Shown: in pieces, positions 8,399 to 16,504 of the stretch
How the letters are laid out: each line of letters opens with the position of its first letter
Numbering within the stretch: the stretch's first letter is position 1
Source: Patescibacteria group bacterium
GTDB lineage: Bacteria; Patescibacteriota; Microgenomatia; UBA1406; GWC2-37-13
DNA: 64,000 bases
Assembly (NCBI GenBank): GCA_026004455.1
Contig: BPJE01000001.1
Span: 62,001 to 126,000, forward strand
Reading direction: 5' to 3'
The notes under the pieces: model-generated
Database searches by the model: none
What the model saw: the letters and a program-made list of their open reading frames with translations, nothing else
What the model was told of the DNA's origin: nothing
Position numbers and translations under genes: made by a program

Positions 8399-9850
8399 AT
8401 GCGTCCCCCTGTTATTACTATTTTAGGTCATGTTGATCACGGAAAAACAACTCTTTTAGATTATATTAGAAAATCAAATATTACTGATCAAGAGCATGGA
8501 GGAATTACTCAAAAAATCGGTGCCTATGAGATCACTACTTCATTTAACGACTACAAAACCAATAAAATTACCTTTATTGATACTCCAGGCCATAAAGCTT
8601 TTGCCAAACTTCGCTCACGTGGAGCAAATGTAGCTGATATTGCTATTTTATTAATAGATGGCAAAGACTCAGTAATGCCCCAAACAATTGAATCAATTTA
8701 TCATATTAAAAATGCAAAAATTCCTTTTATTGTTGCTATAAATAAAATCGATCTGCCTGAGGTTAATATTGAAAAAGTAAAAAACGATCTTTTAAAATAT
8801 GAAGTTTTAGTTGAAGGCAAAGGTGGTAAAATACCAGTTTGTCCTATCTCAGCAAAAACTGGCCAAGGAGTAAAAGAGCTTTTAGAAACAATACTTTTTA
8901 TTGCTTCTGAGTTAAATATTCAATATGATATTAATTCTCCAGTTGAAGCATACATTATCGAAACAAAAAAAGATCGCCGTGGGATTGTTGTTTCCTCAAT
9001 TATCAAAAACGGCAGAATCAAAGTTGGTGATGTTTTATATAATAATGAAAAGAAAATCAAAGTTCGCTCTCTTATAAATGATCAAGGAAAAAGTATTAAT
9101 GAGGTTGTTCCATCAATGCCTTTTGAAATTTTAGGTTTTGATTTTTTACCTGAAGTTGGTACAATTATCACTAGCGAAATCAAAACTCAAGGTCAAAAAG
9201 AAGATACAAATAAAATTAATCAACAAAAATCTAACTTTAGTCTTGAAGCAATTCTTGAAACTCCAAAACAAGAAAAAAAATTATCAATAATTATCAAAAC
9301 TGACTCTCAAGGAAGTCTTGAAGCAATTGAAGAGTCAATAAAAAATATTCCTAATATTGAAATTGCCTTAAAAGCAGTTGGTGAAATCAGTAAATCAGAT
9401 GTTTTTTTAGCAAAAACAACTAAATCAATAATTTTAGGCTTTAATACAAAAGCAAATCTTGAAGCAGAAAATCTAGCTAAACAAGAAAAAATTATTATTA
9501 AAACCTACAACATAATTTATGAATTATTAGATGAAATAAGCGAAGTTGCTTCACTTTTAAAAGAAAAAGAAGAAAAAGAAAAAAATCTTAAAGGAGAAGC
9601 AAAAATTTTAGCCACTTTTATTATTGAAAAAGAAACTGTTTATGGCGTAAAAGTAACAAAAGGAAAAATCAATCTTGATGATCCAATTGAAATATATCGA
9701 GATAATAAACTTATAGGAAAAACTAAACTGATATCTTTAAAAATTCGAGCGAAATCTGTTAACGAAGTAAAAAAAGACCAAGAAGCAGGAATGATGTTTT
9801 ATCCTCTACTTGACATTAAGGTAGGTGATGTGGTAAAATCTATCCTATAA
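8399..9850 (+). CDS. infB: Translation initiation factor IF-2, minimal form
   Basis: I place the start at the ATG at 8399, giving 484 residues beginning MRPPVITILGHVDHGKTTLL. A TTG 9 nt upstream would add only three residues. The G1 motif GHVDHGKT (10-17), DTPGHKAF (G3), NKID (G4) and SAKTG (G5) are intact, followed by IF-2 domains II-IV (TDSQGSLEAIEESIKNI; EAGMMFYPLLDIKVGD). IF-2 brings fMet-tRNA to the 30S subunit. The long N-terminal domain of most bacterial IF-2 proteins is absent; the protein starts directly at the G domain, consistent with genome streamlining. It follows nusA and precedes the DHH-like gene by 1 nt. Confidence 0.95.
   Translation: MRPPVITILGHVDHGKTTLLDYIRKSNITDQEHGGITQKIGAYEITTSFNDYKTNKITFIDTPGHKAFAKLRSRGANVADIAILLIDGKDSVMPQTIESIYHIKNAKIPFIVAINKIDLPEVNIEKVKNDLLKYEVLVEGKGGKIPVCPISAKTGQGVKELLETILFIASELNIQYDINSPVEAYIIETKKDRRGIVVSSIIKNGRIKVGDVLYNNEKKIKVRSLINDQGKSINEVVPSMPFEILGFDFLPEVGTIITSEIKTQGQKEDTNKINQQKSNFSLEAILETPKQEKKLSIIIKTDSQGSLEAIEESIKNIPNIEIALKAVGEISKSDVFLAKTTKSIILGFNTKANLEAENLAKQEKIIIKTYNIIYELLDEISEVASLLKEKEEKEKNLKGEAKILATFIIEKETVYGVKVTKGKINLDDPIEIYRDNKLIGKTKLISLKIRAKSVNEVKKDQEAGMMFYPLLDIKVGDVVKSIL
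9810..9839 (+). promoter_or_regulatory. Putative promoter inside the 3' end of infB
   Basis: TTGACA (9810-9815) and TAAAAT (9834-9839, with upstream TGG giving an extended -10) are spaced 18 nt apart. The downstream ATG is at 9852, 12 nt past the -10. The element lies within codons for a conserved stretch of IF-2, so chance is possible, but the match is close to consensus. Confidence 0.4.
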
Positions 9851-9851
9851 T

Positions 9852-10799
9852 ATGAACAATCATGCCAATACCTTAAATAGAATTATTGAAATTATAAATA
9901 AAGGTAATTATGGAGTTATTCTTATTCCTCAAAACCCAACTATTGATTCTGTTGCCGCCGCTACTTCTTTATATCTTGGCTTAAACAAAGCGGGAAAAAA
10001 TGTTTCTTTAGCCTCATCTAATAAAATTGATTTTGATCTTGTTGCTACTGATAAATTTAAAAATATTATTGCCGCTGAAGGTGACTCTTTAATGATCTCT
10101 TTTCCTTATATTGATGGTTCAATTGATAAAGTGGATTATAATATCAAAGGAGAAAATTTTAATTTAATCATCACTCCTCGACCAGGTTATCCAAAACTTA
10201 ACCCAAATCAAGTTAAGTTTTCTTACATTGGTGGTTCAATTGATTTTTTTATTGTTATTGATGCGCCAACTTTAAATAGTTTGGGTGAAATTTACACTGA
10301 TAATCAAAATCTTTTTGCTGGAAAAGACATTATCAATATTGACAGACATCTAACCAATGCTTATTTTGGCACTGTTAATTTTGTTGATAAAACCATTTCT
10401 TCTATATCAGAATTAATCCTTAAAATACTTCAAACTCTAAAAATTGAAATTGATAAAGATATGGCAACTAATCTTTATGCTGGTATTGCTGCCTCAACCA
10501 ATAATTTTATTTCTTACTCTACCAATGCTAATACTTTTGAAAATATTGCTACTTTACTTAGACTAGGAGCAATAAAAAAAATAATTAAAAAACCCGAAGT
10601 TAACAAAACTTTTACTGGATTTGTCCCTCAAGCTCCCCAACCTATAAGACCAAGCTTCTCTTCAATTCCTGAAACTCAACCCGTTACTCCAATTGAGAAA
10701 GTTGAAAAAGAAAAAACACCAACTGATCAAAATTTTGAAGAAAAAAAACCTCAAGATATTTTAAAACCAAAAATATTTAACAGCGATAATATTATTTAA
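9852..10799 (+). CDS. DHH-family phosphoesterase-like protein (NrnA-like, catalytic residues degenerate)
   Basis: This 315-residue protein has the fold pattern of NrnA/DHH phosphoesterases: YGVILIPQNPTIDSVAAATS, then FIVIDAPTLNSLG, then INIDRHLTNAYFG. Active homologues read NPDGDAxGS in the first motif and DHH in the third. Here the first motif lacks two aspartates and the third is DRH, so metal binding is probably lost. The last 75 residues are Pro/Lys/Glu-rich and look disordered. The nusA-infB-DHH neighbourhood is conserved across bacteria, where the DHH protein degrades nanoRNA or dephosphorylates pAp. A non-catalytic or altered role is inferred. Its 3' end overlaps the convergent rmuC gene by 8 nt. 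Confidence 0.75.
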   Translation: MNNHANTLNRIIEIINKGNYGVILIPQNPTIDSVAAATSLYLGLNKAGKNVSLASSNKIDFDLVATDKFKNIIAAEGDSLMISFPYIDGSIDKVDYNIKGENFNLIITPRPGYPKLNPNQVKFSYIGGSIDFFIVIDAPTLNSLGEIYTDNQNLFAGKDIINIDRHLTNAYFGTVNFVDKTISSISELILKILQTLKIEIDKDMATNLYAGIAASTNNFISYSTNANTFENIATLLRLGAIKKIIKKPEVNKTFTGFVPQAPQPIRPSFSSIPETQPVTPIEKVEKEKTPTDQNFEEKKPQDILKPKIFNSDNII

Positions 10800-11841
10800 G
10801 AAGTGATTGCTGAGTAGATGATGATTCCTCTAATTTTATCTTATCAATTGTTCGAAGTAATTGATTGGTCCTAGTTGAATTAACTAAATTATATTGCTTT
10901 GTCAAAGACTCAATTCTCTCACCAATTTTTAAAAATTCTTCATTATATTTTGAAAACTCTATTTCAAAATTTTTAATATAAGTAATAATTTTTTGAACAT
11001 TTTTTTGATAACGAAAATTATCATAAGCTTGACGAACCAATCTTAAAATTGCCGTAAAACTAAATGGTCCAGCTAAAATTACTTTTTGTTTCATTGCTTC
11101 AACCCAAAGATCATTCATCTTTTCATAAATATAAGAAAAAATCATCTCATTGGGAATAAAAAGCACAACAAAATCAACAGTATTATCATCTGGATTAATA
11201 TATTCGCGTGTTGATACTTGTTTTATCTTTTCTCTTACATCTTTTTCAAACTCTTTTTCTAATTCTTTTTTTGTTGCTTGATCTTCAGTCTCAGCCATTT
11301 TTTGTAAATTTTGATATGGAAATTTAACATCAACATTAATTTTTGTTTTATTAGGAAGATAAATAACAAAATCTGGTCGAGTACCTGATGATTTTTGCTC
11401 CTTATTAAAATCATAATCAACACCTCTAACAAATCCGCTCATCTTTAAAAGATTTTCCGCTACTTGCTCGCCAAATTGACCTCTCATTTGATTATTTGAC
11501 AAAACTCTTTTGAAACTCTCTGTTGTCGCCCGTAATTGTTCGGTAATCGATAATTGATTATCAATTGCTTCTTTTAATCTTGAAAAAGAGCTGATTCTGT
11601 CTTTATCACTTTTTTCTAATTTTTCCTCTGTTTCTTTGACTAATTGTTTTATCTCCTTAAAAATATTTTCAATTGCTTGCTTTTTATTGTCCAAATCAGT
11701 TTTTATCTCTTGTTTTTCTGAGCCTAATTTTTCTTTAGCAATATTTAAAAACTGTTCTAAAAATTTTGGCAAGAAAAAAGTAATGATAAAATAAGCAACA
11801 ACAATTCCAACCCCAAGACCAATTAAAATTGAATATAACAT
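10792..11841 (-). CDS. rmuC: DNA recombination protein RmuC
   Basis: The 349-residue protein has an N-terminal transmembrane segment (residues 2-26) and a coiled-coil region (about 40-115). The RmuC nuclease-like domain follows, with NNQMRGQFGEQVAENLLKMS, GTRPDFVIYLP, VDVKFPYQNL and FVVLFIPNEMIFSYIYE. The D...D-x-K pattern resembles the PD-(D/E)XK fold proposed for the family. RmuC limits DNA rearrangement between inverted repeats in E. coli, which is of interest given the many inverted repeats here. The gene converges on and overlaps the DHH-like gene by 8 nt. A repeat-rich gap separates it from recJ, upstream and divergent. Confidence 0.93.
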   Translation of the reverse strand: MLYSILIGLGVGIVVAYFIITFFLPKFLEQFLNIAKEKLGSEKQEIKTDLDNKKQAIENIFKEIKQLVKETEEKLEKSDKDRISSFSRLKEAIDNQLSITEQLRATTESFKRVLSNNQMRGQFGEQVAENLLKMSGFVRGVDYDFNKEQKSSGTRPDFVIYLPNKTKINVDVKFPYQNLQKMAETEDQATKKELEKEFEKDVREKIKQVSTREYINPDDNTVDFVVLFIPNEMIFSYIYEKMNDLWVEAMKQKVILAGPFSFTAILRLVRQAYDNFRYQKNVQKIITYIKNFEIEFSKYNEEFLKIGERIESLTKQYNLVNSTRTNQLLRTIDKIKLEESSSTQQSLLK

Positions 11842-11864
11842 ATATAAAATTTAATAAATTATCA

Positions 11865-11906
11865 TTCCTGCCTTTTTTACACGCTTTTTTAGACGGTAAA
11901 GCAGGA
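11865..11906. repeat. Imperfect inverted repeat (TCCTGC...GCAGGA)
   Basis: TCCTGCCTTTTTTAC and GTAAAGCAGGA form an imperfect hairpin with a CGCTTTTTTAGACG middle. It lies in the 283-nt rmuC-recJ gap, upstream of both divergent genes, so it is unlikely to be a terminator and looks like a dispersed palindromic element. Confidence 0.5.
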
Positions 11907-12008
11907 TATAATAATTTATTAATTATAATTTAAATTGTATCATATTTATATTTTTAATTCTTATTCTGAATTCTGACTAAAAATAAAAAAATTTACTAAC
12001 AAGTTTCT

Positions 12009-12074
12009 TGTCATTCTGAACTTGTTTCAGAATCTAATTTAATAGACACCAAAACAAGTTCGGCATGACAGGAT
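12009..12074. repeat. REP-like inverted repeat (TGTCATTCTGAACTTGTTTC type)
   Basis: The left arm TGTCATTCTGAACTTGTTTC (from 12009) and the right arm, ending ACAAGTTCGGCATGACA (about 12053-12070), are near-perfect inverted copies around an A/T-rich middle. TGTCATTCTGAAC-type palindromes are widespread bacterial intergenic repeats. It lies about 50 nt before recJ. No gene is visible in the rest of the gap. Confidence 0.7.
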
Positions 12075-12124
12075 AAATTAAATTATAAATTTAACACGTA
12101 AGTCCCATTATTAAATCAACTAAA

Positions 12125-13975
12125 ATGAAAATTAAAGTTAATAAAAAAATAATTATTGAAGACAAAATCAATAATGAACAAATTATCAATATTCTTTTAG
12201 AAAATCGAAAAATCAAAGATTTTAAAAATTTTTTAAATCCTCCTCATCCCTTAAATATTTCCTTATTTGATTTTGATGAAAAATATAAAAATAGCCTTTC
12301 AAAAGTTATAGAAATTTTAAAAACAATTAAAAAGAATCAGCAAAAAATTGTTGTTTATACTGACTATGATGCTGACGGCATCACTGGAGGCGCAATTATG
12401 TGGGAAACTTTATATCTACTTGGTTTTGATGTTATGCCATATGTACCAGATCGAATTAAAGAAGGTTATGGATTTTCGATTAAAGGAATCAACAATGTCA
12501 TCGAAAAATTTAATCCCGCTCTTATCATAAGCGTTGATCATGGAATTACAAAAATTGAAGAAGTTAATTACGCCAAAAGTAAAAATATCAAAATAATTAT
12601 TACTGATCATCATTTAAAAGCAGAAGATACACCAAAAGCTGAGGCAATTTTTCATATTCCCGGACTTTCAGGAAGTGGTGTTGCTTATTTTTTTGCTAAA
12701 GAAGTTTTTAATCATTTCTATAAATATATACAAAGTATAAGAAACTCTAAGGTTGATAAGCAAATCGGAAAAACTTCGGAGATTAAAAAACTAAATAAAA
12801 ACTTTCAAATCGACTATCTGGCTCTAGCTTCAATTGGTACAATTGCTGATCTGGTTCCTTTAGTTGGACCATCTCGCTCAATTGTTAAATATGGTCTTGA
12901 AATATTTTCTCAAGTTAAAAGATTTGGTATTCGTCATCTTTTAAAAGAAGCTGGAATTGAAAATAAAAAAATTACCCCTCATGAGGTAGGTTTTATAATT
13001 GCTCCTCGCATTAATGCTGTTGGAAGACTACAAACTGGCCTTGATGCTTTGCGACTTTTATGTACAAATAATCAGCAAAAGGCCGAAAAACTGGCTTTTT
13101 ATATTGGAAAAATCAATCGCGAAAGACAAGATTTAGTTGAAAAATCTGTTAATGAGGCTAAATTAATTCTTTTTAAAAAAGCGAAGAAGACAAATTTTTT
13201 TACGATCACTGACATCGAAGAGAAAATTTTAGAAAAAGAGTTTTTTGCATTGACAACTAATAAAAATTTGTCTTCAAGCAATCTTCAAATTCCCAAAATA
13301 ATCATTTTTATTTCAGATTGTTGGCATGAAGGAATTATTGGTTTAATTGCCTCAAAAATTGCCGATGAATTTTATCGACCAACAATTGTTTTGACAAAAT
13401 CAGATAGCCATTATAAAGCCTCAGCTCGGTCAATAAAAGATTTTCATATTACTAATTTTTTGCGCAGTTTAAAAGATTATCTTATTGAAGTCGGCGGTCA
13501 TGAGCAAGCTGCTGGTTTTTCAATTGAAGAAAAAAATCTTGAAAATTTTGTTAAAGAAGCTTTAAATAAAGCCGATACTGAAATAAAAAATGAAATTTTA
13601 GAAAAAACTTATTTTGCTGATTTGCAAATTCCAGTTTCTTTTATCAATCTTGATTTAATTAAAAAAATTGAATCTTTATCACCATTTGGTATTGGCAATC
13701 CTCAACCAATCTTTTATACTGAGGCGATTTTATCTGATGCAAAAATCTTTGGTAAAAAAAACGAACACTTAAAAATCTTTATTGAAGATGAAAACAATGT
13801 TACACGTTCTAAGTTCCACCTTACACAATTAGAATTACTCGCTTTCAACCAATCATCTCTTTTCCACCATCTCTCCCGCCACCAACCAATTAAAGTTCTT
13901 TATACCTTAGAAATCGATCGCTGGGGAGAAAAAGAAAAAGTAAGAGGAAAGGTAATAAAGCTTCTTAATTTTTAA
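12125..13975 (+). CDS. recJ: Single-stranded-DNA-specific exonuclease RecJ
   Basis: The 616-residue protein carries the RecJ DHH-domain motifs: VVYTDYDADGITGGAIMWE (motif I, about residue 76), VDHG (about 138) and TDHH (about 160). GTIADLVPLVG and GGHEQAAGFSIEE (DHHA1 domain) follow. RecJ degrades single-stranded DNA 5' to 3' in recombination and mismatch repair. All metal-binding aspartates and histidines I can check are present, unlike the DHH-like protein at 9852. There is a hydrophilic insertion near residues 200-220. It is transcribed divergently from rmuC and followed by a 505-nt gap. Confidence 0.96.
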   Translation: MKIKVNKKIIIEDKINNEQIINILLENRKIKDFKNFLNPPHPLNISLFDFDEKYKNSLSKVIEILKTIKKNQQKIVVYTDYDADGITGGAIMWETLYLLGFDVMPYVPDRIKEGYGFSIKGINNVIEKFNPALIISVDHGITKIEEVNYAKSKNIKIIITDHHLKAEDTPKAEAIFHIPGLSGSGVAYFFAKEVFNHFYKYIQSIRNSKVDKQIGKTSEIKKLNKNFQIDYLALASIGTIADLVPLVGPSRSIVKYGLEIFSQVKRFGIRHLLKEAGIENKKITPHEVGFIIAPRINAVGRLQTGLDALRLLCTNNQQKAEKLAFYIGKINRERQDLVEKSVNEAKLILFKKAKKTNFFTITDIEEKILEKEFFALTTNKNLSSSNLQIPKIIIFISDCWHEGIIGLIASKIADEFYRPTIVLTKSDSHYKASARSIKDFHITNFLRSLKDYLIEVGGHEQAAGFSIEEKNLENFVKEALNKADTEIKNEILEKTYFADLQIPVSFINLDLIKKIESLSPFGIGNPQPIFYTEAILSDAKIFGKKNEHLKIFIEDENNVTRSKFHLTQLELLAFNQSSLFHHLSRHQPIKVLYTLEIDRWGEKEKVRGKVIKLLNF

Positions 13976-14481
13976 TTTCCGCTACTTGTCAAGCGCAAAT
14001 TAACCTATTTCCGCTAATTAATTAGCGGAAATTTAGATAATAAAAAAATTTATTTTTCATCTATTATTGTTTATCATAATAGACGTATTATTAATTTTCG
14101 TCTATTAAAAATAGATTAAATAAAAAAACATCAAGAAATTATTATTACAAGAACTAATACCCCAAAACAACTTGTCAAAAAACTCCTCAAATGGTCATTA
14201 AAAAAAGCTTAAAAAATCATCAAGATATCAAAATATATTCAAAAGATATTTTAATAAACTATTTGAGATTAAAAGAAAAAAATAAAATAATTAACCATAT
14301 TTTTATATTTATTTTTTGATTTTTTACTTAAATGAGTTCTAACTTTTTTAGTTTATTATAAAAGAATATTATAAAACTACTCACAGATAGAAAAAAATTA
14401 TTTAAATCTTTTTTAGTTAATCTTACCTATTTGTTATTTATTCTAAATCTAAACTATAATAATAATTTAGATTTTTTCAAT
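13976..14481. other. 505-nt gap after recJ with palindromes, no convincing gene
   Basis: The first part holds a 26-bp palindrome (14007-14032) and smaller hairpins (TCTATTAT/ATAATAGA near 14058-14081; TAGACG/CGTCTA near 14081-14107). From about 14110 to 14320 two short open frames overlap, one with HQEIIITRTNTPKQLVKKLL and another with HQDIKIYSKDILINYLRLK. They could be pieces of one small broken gene, but no family is recognisable and no start is supported. The remainder is A/T-rich. Confidence 0.5.
14007..14032. repeat. 26-bp perfect palindrome after recJ
   Basis: The two 13-nt halves (ATTTCCGCTAATT and its exact complement) form a perfect palindrome 31 nt after the recJ stop. It could act as a terminator hairpin for recJ, although the T-tract is weak. 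The CCGC core and AATT centre resemble the palindrome at 8352-8367. Confidence 0.65.
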
Positions 14482-14787
14482 TTATTTGCTCTTATAAGTT
14501 ATTTTTCCTGGACGATGTATTTCTTTTTCATTTCTTTCTCTTATTTGAAGTTTTTTCCATTTAATTGTAGCATTTTCTAATTGAACTCCAAGAGCTAATA
14601 AAGCAAGAGGTAAAAGATCTAAAATTTTTGTGTCAAATTCAGGAATCGTAATTAATTTTATTTGCGCACCAACACCAGCACGATAATGGTCGATTGATAA
14701 ACGACCAACTCTTTTTCCTTCCTCTGTAAAACATACTGACAGAACATTTCTGCCTGATACTTTATAATTATTTTGTTTAAATTCCAT
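14482..14787 (-). CDS. Unrecognised 101-residue protein with strong ribosome binding site
   Basis: I do not recognise the family. The protein is basic at both ends, with a compact centre (VLSVCFTEEGKRVGRLSIDH, then LLPLALLALGVQLENATIKW). That LALLALG stretch is too short to be a clear membrane helix. The start is well supported: GGAGG lies 6 nt before the ATG at 14787. The GGAGG lies in one arm of a hairpin (14793-14812), so translation may be controlled by structure. A consensus promoter at 14957-14984 points toward it, giving a leader of about 160 nt that contains a possible 30-residue hydrophobic peptide. The length and Shine-Dalgarno make a real gene likely. Confidence 0.6.
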   Translation of the reverse strand: MEFKQNNYKVSGRNVLSVCFTEEGKRVGRLSIDHYRAGVGAQIKLITIPEFDTKILDLLPLALLALGVQLENATIKWKKLQIRERNEKEIHRPGKITYKSK

Positions 14788-14792
14788 AAAAA

Positions 14793-14812
14793 ACCTCCTT
14801 TTTCAGGAAGGT
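14793..14812 (-). promoter_or_regulatory. Hairpin that includes the Shine-Dalgarno sequence
   Basis: On the minus strand ACCTTCCT, GAAAA and AGGAGGT form a 7-bp stem with one bulged T; the right arm holds the GGAGG that serves the ATG at 14787. Pairing would hide the ribosome binding site. This could be a translational switch, or chance; there is no T-tract suited to a terminator before the gene. Confidence 0.4.
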
Positions 14813-14834
14813 GATTTTAATTTTTAATTTTAAA

Positions 14835-14928
14835 TTACCTTACCCTTCTCTTAACCACTAATCCACCTAATAAACCTAATAAGATGGATAAAATTAAGAA
14901 AGAATGGTTGGTAATATTTATTTTTCAT
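14835..14928 (-). CDS. Possible 30-residue membrane peptide or gene remnant (needs one +1 correction)
   Basis: On the minus strand a frame with a strong transmembrane segment and a basic end (SFLILSILLGLLGGLVVKRR) ends at 14835. It has no start in frame. Removing one A from the A5 run after the ATG at 14928 gives a complete 30-residue peptide MKINITNHS... ending in that helix. The span of 94 nt is 31 codons plus 1, the same kind of single-base excess seen in other genes here. Alternatively it is the C-terminal anchor of a lost surface protein. Confidence 0.3.
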
Positions 14929-14956
14929 ATTATTATTCATATTATTATAGGATAAT

Positions 14957-14984
14957 ATTTTACCAAAAAAATCCTTATTGTCAA
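14957..14984 (-). promoter_or_regulatory. Putative promoter toward the unknown gene at 14482 (-35 shared with aspS promoter)
   Basis: Read on the minus strand: TTGACA at 14984-14979, a 16-nt spacer, and TAAAAT at 14962-14957. The -35 overlaps the plus-strand -35 of the aspS promoter (14978-14983), so two divergent promoters share the same 7 bp (TTGTCAA on plus, TTGACAA on minus). Confidence 0.55.
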
Positions 14985-15006
14985 ATAGGAAAAAAAAGAA
15001 TAAAAT
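14978..15006 (+). promoter_or_regulatory. Putative aspS promoter
   Basis: TTGTCA (14978-14983), a 17-nt spacer, then TAAAAT (15001-15006). The aspS ATG is at 15016, 9 nt past the -10, implying a 5' leader of at most a few bases. Confidence 0.6.
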
Positions 15007-15015
15007 ATCTTTTGT

Positions 15016-16383
15016 ATGAAAAAACTTTTTGTTGAGGAGACTGTTAATAAAATTGGTCAGGAAGTTGAGCTTTATGGCTGGGTTGATTCAAAAAGAGATC
15101 ATAAAAAAATTATTTTCATTGATCTTCGCGATCGAACCGGTATTGTACAGGTAGTTGGTGGTGAAGCATTTAAAGATATTTCTCAAGAAGATGTCGTCTA
15201 TATCAAAGGCATTGTTAAAAAACGACCAGAAAAACTAGTGAATCCCAAGATAAAAACTGGCACAATTGAGATTGAGGCTAAAGAAGTTAAAATATTAAAC
15301 AAAACCAAACCTCTTCCTCTTCCTGTTAACACTGACGGCTATGAGATAGATGAAGAAGTCAGATTAAAATATCGCTATCTTGATCTTCGACGACCAAGAA
15401 TGTATAAAAACTTAGCATTAAGAAGTAAATTCATTGATCTTATTCGTCAATATCTTTTTAAACAAGGCTTTTTGGAAATCGAAACACCAATTTTATCAGA
15501 AACTACTCCTGAAGGTGCTCGTGATTTTATTGTTCCCTCTCGTCTTCAACCAGGAAAATTTTATGCTCTTCCTCAATCACCTCAACAATACAAACAACTT
15601 TTAATGGTCGCTGGCATTGAAAGATACTTTCAAATTGCTCGTTGTTTTCGTGATGAGGATCCTCGAGCTGATCGAGCATACGGTGAGTTTACCCAGCTTG
15701 ATTTGGAAATGAGTTTTGTTAATCGCGAAGACGTAATGAAACTAATTGAAGAGATGATTATTGATGTTTATAAAAAACTTAATATTCCAATAAAACAAAT
15801 TCCTTTTCCTGTTTTCACTTACAAGGAAGCTTTAGAAAAATTTGGCGCTGATAAATTTGATCTTAGAACAGAAGAAGAAAAAAAACAAAACATACAAGCT
15901 TTTGCTTGGGTTATTGATTTTCCTTTTTTTGAAAAAACACCTGAAGGTGGCTGGACATTCACTCATAATCCATTTTCTGCCCCAAAACCAGAGTTTATGG
16001 ATGATCTTTTAAACAAAAGAAACATCGAGAATATCTTAACAACTCAATATGATTTAGTTTGTAATGGCTATGAGGTTGGTGGTGGATCAATTAGAAATCA
16101 TCGTCCTGAAGCTTTAAAAGCTGTTTTTGAAATTATGGGGTTAAGCGAGGAAGAAATTAACAAAAAATTTGGCCATATGATTGAAGCTTTAGGTTACGGT
16201 GCTCCTCCGCATGGTGGAATTGCTCCAGGAATTGACAGACTCTTAACTTGTATCACTGATGAAAAAAATTTAAGAGAAGTAATCGCTATGCCAATGACCT
16301 CTGGTGGAAAAACTGCTATTATGAACGCTCCTTCAGAAGTTGATGAAAAAAAATTAAAAGAACTGGGAATAAAAATTCGATAA
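15016..16383 (+). CDS. aspS: Aspartyl-tRNA synthetase lacking the GAD insertion domain
   Basis: The 455-residue enzyme has the N-terminal OB anticodon-binding domain (GWVDSKRDHKKIIFIDLRD), motif 2 (FRDEDPRADRAYGEFTQLD) and motif 3 (GIAPGIDRLL). Bacterial AspRS is usually about 590 residues, with a GAD domain inserted before the WVIDFPMF segment. Here the chain goes from FGADKFDLR through a 14-residue linker to FAWVIDFPFFE, so about 120-130 residues are missing. His29 occupies the position where non-discriminating bacterial AspRS enzymes have His and E. coli AspRS has Leu. This hints that it also charges tRNA-Asn for GatCAB; that is inference. The leader is very short. Confidence 0.95.
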   Translation: MKKLFVEETVNKIGQEVELYGWVDSKRDHKKIIFIDLRDRTGIVQVVGGEAFKDISQEDVVYIKGIVKKRPEKLVNPKIKTGTIEIEAKEVKILNKTKPLPLPVNTDGYEIDEEVRLKYRYLDLRRPRMYKNLALRSKFIDLIRQYLFKQGFLEIETPILSETTPEGARDFIVPSRLQPGKFYALPQSPQQYKQLLMVAGIERYFQIARCFRDEDPRADRAYGEFTQLDLEMSFVNREDVMKLIEEMIIDVYKKLNIPIKQIPFPVFTYKEALEKFGADKFDLRTEEEKKQNIQAFAWVIDFPFFEKTPEGGWTFTHNPFSAPKPEFMDDLLNKRNIENILTTQYDLVCNGYEVGGGSIRNHRPEALKAVFEIMGLSEEEINKKFGHMIEALGYGAPPHGGIAPGIDRLLTCITDEKNLREVIAMPMTSGGKTAIMNAPSEVDEKKLKELGIKIR

Positions 16384-16385
16384 AA

Positions 16386-16500
16386 ATTTTCAATTATCAA
16401 TTTACATTTTTCAATAAATTTTCATTTAAACAATTTTCAGTTTAAAAACTTAAATATTGAAAATTCAATGAAAATTAAAAATTGAAAAATGAAAATTAAG
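16386..16500. repeat. Long imperfect inverted repeat of CAATTTTCA/TGAAAATTG words
   Basis: The aspS-dacA gap is almost wholly an imperfect inverted repeat. The left part has repeated TTTTTCAAT and TTTTCATTT words; the right part has ATTGAAAA, ATGAAAATT and ATTGAAAAATG. A long A/T hairpin could form. It belongs to the low-complexity intergenic class also seen at 26701-26948. Confidence 0.55.
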
Positions 16501-16504
16501 AAAG

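Noticed and set aside
14110-14320. Small protein genes in the gap after recJ
   Set aside because: Two short overlapping frames with no recognisable family, no supported start and low-complexity composition.
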